NCBI GenBank assembly: GCA_023261605.1
Contig: JAHFOP010000051.1
Coordinates: 1 to 7,055, forward strand
DNA: 7,055 nucleotides
Origin: Candidatus Moraniibacteriota bacterium
Lineage (GTDB): Bacteria > Patescibacteriota > Minisyncoccia > Moranbacterales > UBA2206
Reading direction: 5' to 3'
Shown here in pieces: positions 1 through 6,538 of this stretch. The notes under the pieces are model-generated. The model was not told the DNA's origin, made no database searches, and was given only the letters and a program-made list of their open reading frames with translations. Positions within the stretch are counted from its first letter, which is position 1; the number at the start of each line of letters is the position of its first letter. Made by a program: the position numbers and the translations under genes.

Positions 1-1350
1 CTTTTGACACTACGCATTTTCAAAAACAAAAACATCGCTATTCTCTCCCTACTTTTTCTGGGAGTGCTTTTTGCCGTTTCCTCTCCGCAAGCCAAATTTG
101 TCAGTGGTGGCGTCATGGGCAACATTATGGGCAATTTTCTCCTACCCTTGGCTTTCTATTTCTATTACCGCGCCATAGAATTTTTAGAAAAAGAATATTC
201 TCTCCCTCTGCACTCAGAAGGAAATGTCTTAAGTGATCTCGAAGTAGAAAAAGTTAAAAACGCTCGTATCTTTCTTTCACTGGCCATTTTCACCACCTTC
301 GGACTTTTTTATACTCATCATCTGACAGCGTTCGTCTTCCTCTTTGTCCTAGTCTTGCTTATCCCACTATTTTTAGTTGTCAACTTTGGCAAGATCAAAG
401 AAATCTTGTTTAAAATTTCCAGAATCATCCTTTCCCCTCCTGTACTAGCAACTATTTTCATTGGCCTCGTCTTTTTCTTTTTTATTTTTACTCCCAATTA
501 CGTCAAAAACAGTGCTGTGGGCACTGCAGTCGGCGCACCCTCTAAATCAAGCCGAGAAGGACTGACGCTTGTCAATCTGAAAGATTCTGTTGGGGAAGCG
601 CGCGCGGCGCTGGGACTGATTGGACTTCTCTTGTTAGTTTTTTTCTATCGTAAAAAGAATTTTGGTTTTGCCATAATCACCGCCTGGACAATTATGCTTT
701 TTATAATGTCCTGCGCTCCTCAATTCCTCTTTGTTAATCTGCCCAGTTCTCGCATCGGAAATTATATGAGCTATCCTCTTGCCATCCTCAGCGCCTATGG
801 TCTTTTCGCCATTTTCAATCCGGCTTTTTCAAAATTTGGAAAAATAGAGTCCGCAGAAAATCCACACCGCTTAATTCCGCTAAAATTCATGAAAAGCACT
901 TTCCTACTCATAGCTATTTTTGTTTTTGCTACAGGCCTCAAGGACAGCGCCGATGCCTTCAAAAAATCACCCGATTTCACGCCAACCCTAGAAACTTTCG
1001 ACGCTTCCGCCTATCTCAAGAAAAACACTGTTGAAAGTGATATAATTCTCAAGGATCACAACTACCTCTCCGGCGACACTTGGATGAAACTGTTTTTCAT
1101 GCGCGGTTACACATATCCACTGTCTCGCAGTTATTTCAAACGCTATGACGATACAACCAAGCCACGTGAAATGTGCACACTTCAAATGATTTCCAGTCCC
1201 GACAGCACCGATGCCAAAGACTGTTTCACTTCCACTGGCACTAAATATCTCATGGTCAATCCGCGTTATGACACTTCGCAATTCACGAAACTTAAAAATT
1301 TTGATGAGATATACAATAGTGGAGGGGTGGCGGTGTATGTCAGAAAATAA
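1..1350 (+). CDS. Multi-pass membrane protein, probable GT-C type glycosyltransferase (5'-truncated)
   Basis: The frame is open from base 1, so the N-terminus lies outside the window and the TTG at position 4 is probably not the true start. The visible 448 residues hold about eight or nine hydrophobic segments (roughly 11-26, 43-58, 88-126 as two, 147-162, 202-215, 222-236, 253-269, 299-311), followed by a soluble tail of about 135 residues. Many helices and a soluble C-terminal domain outside the membrane match GT-C enzymes, which use polyprenyl-phosphate sugars on the outer face. A YTHHLTAF stretch (103-110) and the segment before an AYGLF helix (264-268) resemble archaeal/CPR membrane proteins of this style. 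The tail has two cysteines (C391, C407) that could form a disulfide. The catalytic Asp/Glu of the first outer loop would lie upstream, so activity cannot be judged. The next gene overlaps its end by 14 bp. The membrane-protein call is sure; the glycosyltransferase call is inference. Confidence 0.75.
   Translation, partial: LLTLRIFKNKNIAILSLLFLGVLFAVSSPQAKFVSGGVMGNIMGNFLLPLAFYFYYRAIEFLEKEYSLPLHSEGNVLSDLEVEKVKNARIFLSLAIFTTFGLFYTHHLTAFVFLFVLVLLIPLFLVVNFGKIKEILFKISRIILSPPVLATIFIGLVFFFFIFTPNYVKNSAVGTAVGAPSKSSREGLTLVNLKDSVGEARAALGLIGLLLLVFFYRKKNFGFAIITAWTIMLFIMSCAPQFLFVNLPSSRIGNYMSYPLAILSAYGLFAIFNPAFSKFGKIESAENPHRLIPLKFMKSTFLLIAIFVFATGLKDSADAFKKSPDFTPTLETFDASAYLKKNTVESDIILKDHNYLSGDTWMKLFFMRGYTYPLSRSYFKRYDDTTKPREMCTLQMISSPDSTDAKDCFTSTGTKYLMVNPRYDTSQFTKLKNFDEIYNSGGVAVYVRK
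1321..1327 (+). promoter_or_regulatory. Shine-Dalgarno sequence for the small membrane-anchored protein
   Basis: GGAGGGG lies 9 bases before the ATG at 1337, inside the last codons of the preceding membrane-protein gene. It is the only strong Shine-Dalgarno match in front of any start in this window. It decides the start at 1337 over the in-frame ATG at 1361, which has only A/T-rich sequence before it. Confidence 0.7.
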
Positions 1351-1714
1351 AAAATATTTTATGCAACAAAAAAAAATCATCCTATTTCTAATTAGCCTCT
1401 TCATTGCCAGTTCCACTTGGTTGTTTTATGCATCTGACCGCTTCATCAATCCAAATGTTGGAAAAAATTGGTGGGCACTTTCTTTCGTTGAACCCACTTC
1501 CAGCAACCTAACTTTCACCATCGAAAACCATTCCGACCAAACCGTTTTCCATTGGAAAATTTTAGAGAACAACCAGAAAATTGAAGAAGGTGACGCCAAA
1601 ATTGAAAAAGGCGCCAGTCAAAATGTGACGCCGGATGAAAGTTTTTCCAACGGAAAATTTGTGATTGATGTTACCACTGGTCAAGATAAAAAAGAGATTT
1701 ATAAAAATTTGTAA
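1337..1714 (+). CDS. Small single-pass membrane-anchored protein with exported beta-rich domain, unknown function
   Basis: This 125-residue protein has a short basic N-terminus (MSENKKYFMQQKK), one hydrophobic segment at about 13-31, and a hydrophilic remainder. Positive charge before the segment predicts that the rest faces outward. The exported part alternates polar and hydrophobic residues (about 45-75 and 105-122) around an IENHSDQ turn, suggesting a small Ig-like or beta-sandwich fold; this resembles the outer domain of DUF1616-like archaeal/CPR proteins, but only loosely. No catalytic motif is visible. The reading frame is open upstream to 1211, but the Shine-Dalgarno at 1321-1327 supports ATG 1337, giving a 14-bp overlap with the preceding gene in another frame. 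The GT4 gene starts 3 bp after its stop. Position suggests an accessory subunit of the neighbouring membrane glycosyltransferase or of glycan assembly, by context only. Confidence 0.75.
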   Translation: MSENKKYFMQQKKIILFLISLFIASSTWLFYASDRFINPNVGKNWWALSFVEPTSSNLTFTIENHSDQTVFHWKILENNQKIEEGDAKIEKGASQNVTPDESFSNGKFVIDVTTGQDKKEIYKNL

Positions 1715-1717
1715 AAT

Positions 1718-2848
1718 ATGAAAAAAATTCTCCTCGTTACCCGCCCTATCGCTCCCCCATGGGACGAAGCGTCCAAAAATTTCGCCTATTATCTGGCCAA
1801 AAATATTCCAAACCTCGAAATCCACCTGATGACCAAAGGCATTTTGCCAGAACTGGAAAAGAACATCGTCCAGCATCCGATCTATACCGCGTCAGAAAAA
1901 GATTTTACTTTCTCTCAAAAAATAAGGTCTTTGTTTTTCCAATGGCAAAACAGAAACGCTTTCGATGTCGCTCATCATTTTTTCACCCCGGCCAAACTCA
2001 ATTCATTTTTCTTGAAAAACTTTTTGCGCTCCAAAAAAACCAAAACCATTCAAACTGTCGCCACTCTCCGCGAAGATTTATATTCCAATGAAGAAATCGG
2101 GAAAATGATGTTCGGCGATCTCATAATCACCTATTCGGACTATGCTTTGAATAAATTAAACTCACTTGGATTCCAGAACGTCAAAAGAGTTTACCCCGGC
2201 ATTGATCTGGAAAAATATCGACTACGTGAAAAAAATGCGGAGTTGCTCAAAAAATGCGGCCTGACTGACCAGGATTTCATCATCAATTTCACCGGTGAAT
2301 ATACCCGTCTCGGTGCTATTGACAACGTGATTGATAGTTTCATTGCAGTAAGCCAAAAAATTCCATCTGCCAGATTATCTTTAGCCGTACGCCTTAAAAA
2401 CGAAAAAGATGCTGAGAAGAAAAAAGAAGTGATGGAAAAACTTGAAAACAATAATCTCCTGGAAAAAGTTTCCTTTCTTGATAGCAGTACCGACTATGGA
2501 GAAAAATTTGATATGTCCGACGCCTACAATCTTTGCGACATCAGTCTTTTCCCAGTGCAAAATATGCGAGGCAAGTTTGACATTCCCTTGGCCGTGGTGG
2601 AAGCCATGGCTTGCGCCAAGCCGGTCATTTTGTCTGATTTACCGATTCTTGCTGAGTTGGGCAAGACTGGCAATTCTGTTATAATTAAAGCTGGTGACGT
2701 GCCGAATATCGCCACTGCCATCTTGGATCTCTATGACCATCCGAAAAAACGCGCGACCATTGGCCAAGCCGCCCAAAAATTCGTCGCGGAAAGATTCGAT
2801 ATCAGAAAAGTGGCCGCGAAATATGAGGAGATTTATAAAGAATTATAA
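1718..2848 (+). CDS. Glycosyltransferase family 4-like (GT-B fold) protein
   Basis: This 376-residue, apparently cytoplasmic protein has the size and two-domain layout of GT4 retaining glycosyltransferases, which move a sugar from a nucleotide-sugar to a growing glycan. The N-terminal Rossmann half opens with KKILLVTRPIAPPWDEASKNFAYYLA (residues 2-27 region), the acceptor-side loop. The linker carries YPGID (159-163), typical of the start of the donor domain, followed by FTGEYTRLGA (191-200). The donor half has the CDISLFP strand (273-279) and PLAVVEAMACAKPVILSD (290-307), the usual nucleotide-sugar site with E295. The first Glu of the family's EX7E motif is replaced (F287/D288 region, KFDIP), which is seen in some divergent members. 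There is no signal peptide or membrane helix. The start follows the previous stop by 3 bp with no clear Shine-Dalgarno, suggesting translational coupling. Fold and class are secure; sugar specificity cannot be read. Confidence 0.88.
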   Translation: MKKILLVTRPIAPPWDEASKNFAYYLAKNIPNLEIHLMTKGILPELEKNIVQHPIYTASEKDFTFSQKIRSLFFQWQNRNAFDVAHHFFTPAKLNSFFLKNFLRSKKTKTIQTVATLREDLYSNEEIGKMMFGDLIITYSDYALNKLNSLGFQNVKRVYPGIDLEKYRLREKNAELLKKCGLTDQDFIINFTGEYTRLGAIDNVIDSFIAVSQKIPSARLSLAVRLKNEKDAEKKKEVMEKLENNNLLEKVSFLDSSTDYGEKFDMSDAYNLCDISLFPVQNMRGKFDIPLAVVEAMACAKPVILSDLPILAELGKTGNSVIIKAGDVPNIATAILDLYDHPKKRATIGQAAQKFVAERFDIRKVAAKYEEIYKEL

Positions 2849-2855
2849 TTAAAAA

Positions 2856-4391
2856 ATGAACGACCAAAAAAACAATTTGCACCAAATCACTCCCCAGCAA
2901 TTTGATTTCAAAACGGAAAAAATGTCAGTCCCCGCTCGTTTTTTTATGAGCAAAGATTTGTTGCCAGAAGAAGAAACGTTTTTGAAAGTAGAAGATATTG
3001 CGTCCAACAAGGATACTTTTTTTCGGCACACTGTGGCCATGCCGGATGTTTGCTCAAAACCTGGGAGAAAAAATGCTTCCGGCACCACTATTGTGTCAGA
3101 GAAATACATCCTGCCGCAAGTGAATGACTCTGATCCAAATTGTGGCATGCGTCTTTTGAAAACCAGCTTGAATGAAAACAACATCACACCAGAAGAAATT
3201 GATAAACTGTTTCAACAACTCGTTGAAATTGTGCCAACCAAAAAATTTGTCGGCACTCCAGTCCCCTTTGATGTCGTGGTGGATGTCTGTCGCCAAGGCA
3301 CTTCAGCTATCATTGAGCATCTTGGAATCAAAACCAAAAATGAATTGGAAAACACTCAAGGTGGTGGGAACTTTTTTTCTGCCCAAGGCGGATCCGCCTT
3401 TGGCGGAGACATACCAAGTCGCCAAGACATTTTTGATGTCATCCCCAAGCTCTATTTGTTTTTTGCCCAATTTCGTCTGGGCATCATTGGCGCCGCCGGC
3501 AATCATTTCTTGGATCTCATGAGAGTCAGCGACATTGTTGACCCAGAAATCGCCGAAAAATTTGGCCTCAAAAAAGGCCAATATCTTTTCATGATTCACA
3601 CTGGCTCCGGCATTTTGGGGCAATACACCATGTACACCCACACTGCCAAAAAACGCGAACACCTTTCACAAGCCTTGATGGTGACTCTGGGAAAATTGAC
3701 TTTCAATTCCAGAAGAAAAGAAACCTATCAAAAAATGCAAGAAAAAATCAGGCAACACATGACAAGTGACAATTCTCTTTTGAAATATGACGCAGAAGGA
3801 GAAGACGGGAAGATGTATATGGATGCCCGAGCAGCCGCTTCAAACTTCGGCACAGCCAACCGCGCTGTCATCACTCACAGCATTTCCGAGGCCATCAAAA
3901 AAATCCTTGATCGTGATCCGGAAATGGATTTGATCTATGACATGCCGCACATTTCCATCACCAAAGAAAATCATTTTGGCGCTCAGGTTTTCGTGCATCG
4001 CAGTAACACTTCAAGAGCCTATGGCCCAAGCAAAATGACTGATCATCCAATCTACAAAGAAACCGGCGAACCCGCGTTCATTCCCTCTTCCATGGCCACT
4101 GATGCCTACATCTGTGTTGGAACTGACAGAAATGAAGAAAGTTTTTTTTCCGCACCGCATGGCACTGGCAAAGGCAAGAATGCAAATGAAAAATCTATCA
4201 CAAACAAAGACGAACTTTTTGAAAAAATGGAAGCCAAGGGTGTAAAGTTGTACAATGCCAAATCTTCAATTGTCATCAATCAAGACAGCGCCCGTTACAA
4301 GAATATTGACAAAGTGATTGCAGGCGTCGAAGCCAACGGCGTCGCCCACGTAGTCGCCAAGATGCAACCCGTGGCAGTGTTGATGTATTAA
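2856..4391 (+). CDS. rtcB: Divergent RtcB-family RNA ligase
   Basis: RtcB joins RNA 2',3'-cyclic phosphate or 3'-phosphate ends to 5'-OH ends using GTP and Mn2+, in tRNA splicing and RNA repair. The 511-residue product shows the family motifs in order: AMPDV (61-65); DPNCGMRL (93-100) with metal ligands D93 and C96; GNHFLD (215-220) with H217; MIHTGSG (247-252 region) with H248; DMPHIS (362-367) with H365; a basic HRSNTSRAYGPSK loop (381-393); SSMATDAYICVGT (411-423); and SAPHGTGKGK (432-441), where H435 matches the histidine that is guanylated. Departures: the His/Gly-rich stretch after PDV is replaced by CSKPGRKNASG, the residue after HGTG is Lys where Arg is usual, and the C-terminus reads VAVLMY instead of the usual VVKG-like end. 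It is longer than E. coli RtcB (about 408 residues). Residues about 176-184 are encoded by a GC-rich palindromic repeat. Family is confident from motifs; whether it is an active ligase is open. Confidence 0.88.
   Translation: MNDQKNNLHQITPQQFDFKTEKMSVPARFFMSKDLLPEEETFLKVEDIASNKDTFFRHTVAMPDVCSKPGRKNASGTTIVSEKYILPQVNDSDPNCGMRLLKTSLNENNITPEEIDKLFQQLVEIVPTKKFVGTPVPFDVVVDVCRQGTSAIIEHLGIKTKNELENTQGGGNFFSAQGGSAFGGDIPSRQDIFDVIPKLYLFFAQFRLGIIGAAGNHFLDLMRVSDIVDPEIAEKFGLKKGQYLFMIHTGSGILGQYTMYTHTAKKREHLSQALMVTLGKLTFNSRRKETYQKMQEKIRQHMTSDNSLLKYDAEGEDGKMYMDARAAASNFGTANRAVITHSISEAIKKILDRDPEMDLIYDMPHISITKENHFGAQVFVHRSNTSRAYGPSKMTDHPIYKETGEPAFIPSSMATDAYICVGTDRNEESFFSAPHGTGKGKNANEKSITNKDELFEKMEAKGVKLYNAKSSIVINQDSARYKNIDKVIAGVEANGVAHVVAKMQPVAVLMY
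3385..3407 (+). repeat. GC-rich palindromic repeat in frame inside the RtcB-family gene
   Basis: AAGGCGGATCCGCCTT (3385-3400) is a perfect 16-bp palindrome. Its right arm TCCGCC (3393-3398) can also pair with GGCGGA (3402-3407) across a TTT loop, so two mutually exclusive hairpins are possible. It sits in AT-rich coding sequence and encodes the low-complexity peptide QGGSAFGGD without breaking frame. Similar GGCGGATCC/TTTGGCGGA units are, from memory, dispersed repeats in Parcubacteria genomes; this could not be checked here. Confidence 0.65.
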
Positions 4392-4401
4392 ATATAATCA
4401 T

Positions 4402-5019
4402 ATGAAGCTAATCACCATTTCCGGCGTTGACGGCTCGGGGAAATCGACGCAGGTTGCCATGCTGAAAATATATCTCGAATCACAAGGCAAAAAAGTTTTC
4501 TATTTTCACGCCATTGAATTTGGCTTGGCCAAAAAACTCAACGATTTTCGTTTGAAATATTGTTTGATTTGCCGTTTCACCAACGCTTGCAAAACCAAAA
4601 AATCTTCTGCGGGGGTGACTCATGCCAACATTTTTCAAATATTTTTACGCCGCATTTTTCTGATGATTGACATTTTTCGTTTCAAAAATTTGTATAAAAA
4701 ACTTGAAAACGAAAGCTATGATTACATCTTAAGCGATCGCTATTTCTATGACACCATCATCAATTTATATTTCCTGAAAAATTCCAGCCAAAAAATTCCT
4801 TGCGAAAATTTTATCATGCAACCGGACGTTATAATTTATTTGCAAGTTGATCCAAAGGCTATTATGCAACGCGAAAGAAAGCCGGAACAAGGTTTGAAAT
4901 ATCTCCAGAAAAAGAAGGCTCTTTTTGATGTCAAAACCAAAACTCAGCCTTTTTGGACAATCATTAAAGGCAATCGAAATAAAGATGAAATTTTTGCAGA
5001 GATAAAAAAAACAATATGA
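4402..5019 (+). CDS. Thymidylate-kinase-like P-loop NMP kinase family protein
   Basis: The 205-residue product has the length and outline of a thymidylate kinase (dTMP + ATP to dTDP + ADP). It has a Walker A loop GVDGSGKST at 8-16, a DRYFYD motif at 112-117 matching the family's DRY/DRF site, the strand PDVIIYLQVDP at 141-151, and a lysine/arginine-rich lid at about 157-172 beginning RERKPEQGLKYL. However, the EPGGT-type dTMP-binding motif expected near residues 35-45 is absent (FHAIEFGLAKKL instead), and residues 54-63 hold a Cys cluster, CLICRFTNAC. It may therefore phosphorylate something else, or belong to the thymidylate-kinase-like proteins often seen in polysaccharide clusters; dTDP is also the precursor of dTDP-sugars. 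It starts 10 bp after the RtcB gene with no Shine-Dalgarno, and its stop overlaps the flippase start by the 4-bp ATGA. Fold is well supported, substrate is not. Confidence 0.8.
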   Translation: MKLITISGVDGSGKSTQVAMLKIYLESQGKKVFYFHAIEFGLAKKLNDFRLKYCLICRFTNACKTKKSSAGVTHANIFQIFLRRIFLMIDIFRFKNLYKKLENESYDYILSDRYFYDTIINLYFLKNSSQKIPCENFIMQPDVIIYLQVDPKAIMQRERKPEQGLKYLQKKKALFDVKTKTQPFWTIIKGNRNKDEIFAEIKKTI

Positions 5020-6533
5020 CACGATCTATCGTAAAATCAGCTTTGTGGGTGACTTTTTCGGAAATCCTCTTTAATCTCTCCGGATTCATCATTCATTCTG
5101 TTTTGGGACGAATGCTCGGTCCGGGAGAATACGGCCGCTACAGCCTCATTATAACGCTCACCACGACGATCATTATCCTCATTGGCAATGGCATTCCGAC
5201 CGCCATGGCCAAATATATCAGCGAGATATATGAAACCAAGCCCCGAACCGTGGCGCTCATAAAAAATCAAGCTATCCTCATCCAGACGCTCATAATGGGC
5301 GCTGTGACCGTGCTTTTTTATCTGTCCGCCCCTCTCATCTCTACTCTGCTTGGCGACCAGACCCTGACTCCTCTTTTTCGTATATCCACACTGATCATTC
5401 CAACTTTTGCCGCCGCTTCTTTCTATTTTTCCTACTACACCGGGTTACATCTTTTCAGCCTGCAGGCCAGCCTGAAAACCCTACGCTCTGTTTCTCGCAT
5501 CGCCTTCGTCATTCTTCTGGCCTATTTTTTTCACACTAAGGGCGCGATTTCTGGCTACATTCTGGCGCCGGGCGCCGTCTTTCTGGCCGCTCTTCTTTTC
5601 GATAAATTCAAAGTGTCCAAAGAGCTGAAAAAGCTTCCCACAGAAACCGGCGAAGTTTCTTTCGAATGGAAAAAATTGTTCAATTACGCTTGGCAAGTCG
5701 TAGTTTTTTTCTTGGCTTACGAACTTTTGATTAGTATTGATCTCTATATGGTCAAAGGCATTTTGAAAAGCGATGATTTGACCGGACTCTACAACGCCGC
5801 TCTCACGGTCGGACGCATTCCCTACTACATCTTCTACGCGCTCACCATTTTTATGTTGCCGATGATTTCCAAATCCACCGCCACCAACAACCACAATGAA
5901 ACAAAACGGATCATCAATCAAGCTATCCGCATAATGCTTATTTTGCTTGTCCCAATGATCCTCATTATGGCCATCTATGCCAAACCTATTTTGCTTTTGT
6001 TCTACGGCGCTAAGTTTGTCGGAGCTGCTTCCGCCATGTCAATTTTGGAATATGGCGTCGGATTTTTGACCATTTTTTATGTCTTAAGCTTCGCCCTGAA
6101 CGGAGCGGGGAAAACTATGCTGGCCATGAAAATTTCCGGCGCCGGCTTGCTTTTAGACATAATTTTAAATTACATCCTCATTAAGCAATTGGGCATCGCC
6201 GGCAGTGCTCTGGCCACTTCCATCACTTCGCTTTTCATAATGATTTTCATCCTCTACTACATGCATCGAGATTTCGGAGTCAAGATTGAAATCAGAACCG
6301 CTTGGAAAGTGTTCGTTTCCGGTGCAGGAATATTTTTAGTTTCACTTTTCTTATCGCACGGAAAGTTCATCTTCATCCTTTGGTCGGCCATCCTTTTCGC
6401 AATCTATCTGGCCATCCTTTTCGCATTAGGTGAAATCAAAAAAGACGACTTGGCCATCGTCAAAACTATCATCCAAAGAAAGAAAGCGGGTGAGGTGGAA
6501 AAAGAACTGAGCGGCAACGAACCGGAGATGTGA
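5016..6533 (+). CDS. Oligosaccharide/polysaccharide flippase, MOP superfamily (Wzx-like)
   Basis: This 505-residue integral membrane protein has about 12-14 hydrophobic segments along nearly all its length. It has the hallmarks of Wzx/PST-type flippases, which move undecaprenyl-linked oligosaccharides across the cytoplasmic membrane. The first helix is followed by VLGRMLGPGEYGRYS (29-43), the classic lipid-flippase N-terminal signature. Further typical stretches are LLLFYGAKFVGAA (326-338) and DIILNYILIKQLGIAGSALA (381-400). Length is usual for the family. The C-terminus ends in a charged cytoplasmic tail (about 472-505). Residues 458-471 contain a near-exact internal repeat (AILFAIYL/AILFALGE). 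The ATG shares four bases with the stop of the kinase-like gene, indicating coupled translation. It is the last + strand gene of the block and the strongest evidence that the cluster makes an exported glycan. The glycan transported is unknown; a MATE-type transporter is much less likely. Confidence 0.9.
   Translation: MTRSIVKSALWVTFSEILFNLSGFIIHSVLGRMLGPGEYGRYSLIITLTTTIIILIGNGIPTAMAKYISEIYETKPRTVALIKNQAILIQTLIMGAVTVLFYLSAPLISTLLGDQTLTPLFRISTLIIPTFAAASFYFSYYTGLHLFSLQASLKTLRSVSRIAFVILLAYFFHTKGAISGYILAPGAVFLAALLFDKFKVSKELKKLPTETGEVSFEWKKLFNYAWQVVVFFLAYELLISIDLYMVKGILKSDDLTGLYNAALTVGRIPYYIFYALTIFMLPMISKSTATNNHNETKRIINQAIRIMLILLVPMILIMAIYAKPILLLFYGAKFVGAASAMSILEYGVGFLTIFYVLSFALNGAGKTMLAMKISGAGLLLDIILNYILIKQLGIAGSALATSITSLFIMIFILYYMHRDFGVKIEIRTAWKVFVSGAGIFLVSLFLSHGKFIFILWSAILFAIYLAILFALGEIKKDDLAIVKTIIQRKKAGEVEKELSGNEPEM
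6386..6425 (+). repeat. Short direct repeat (two 16-bp copies, 24-bp period) in the flippase gene
   Basis: GGCCATCCTTTTCGCA occurs exactly at 6386-6401 and again at 6410-6425. The 24-bp period keeps frame and gives two copies of AILFA in the last membrane helix. It looks like a small tandem duplication that lengthened or shifted a helix by eight residues. Confidence 0.7.
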
Positions 6534-6538
6534 GAAGG

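Noticed and set aside
1211..1336. Upstream extension of the small membrane-anchored protein to the ATG at 1211
   Set aside because: It would overlap the preceding gene by 140 bp, place a charged non-signal-like segment before the membrane helix, and ignore the strong Shine-Dalgarno at 1321.
988..1416. 142-codon open frame on the - strand across the end of the first gene
   Set aside because: It lies opposite a well-supported membrane-protein frame, has no ribosome binding site and no recognisable motif; it is a shadow frame.
2844..2849. TATAAT in the gap before the RtcB-family gene, as a promoter for a leaderless transcript starting near 2856
   Set aside because: The spacing would fit, but there is no -35-like or extended -10 element, it overlaps the previous stop codon, and such hexamers occur by chance in this AT-rich sequence.
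4393..4398. TATAAT before the kinase-like gene as a promoter
   Set aside because: It would start transcription inside or after the ATG at 4402, so it cannot produce the full message; no -35 element is seen.
5481..5921. 146-codon open frame on the - strand inside the flippase gene
   Set aside because: Its Gly/Asn/Arg-rich composition is the antisense of a hydrophobic membrane protein, with no independent coding evidence.
6136..6145. CCGGCGCCGG palindrome in the flippase gene, as another inserted repeat
   Set aside because: It is only 10 bp, encodes ordinary SGAG residues in a helix region conserved in flippases, and similar GGCGCC clusters at 5564-5576 are explained by Gly/Ala codons.
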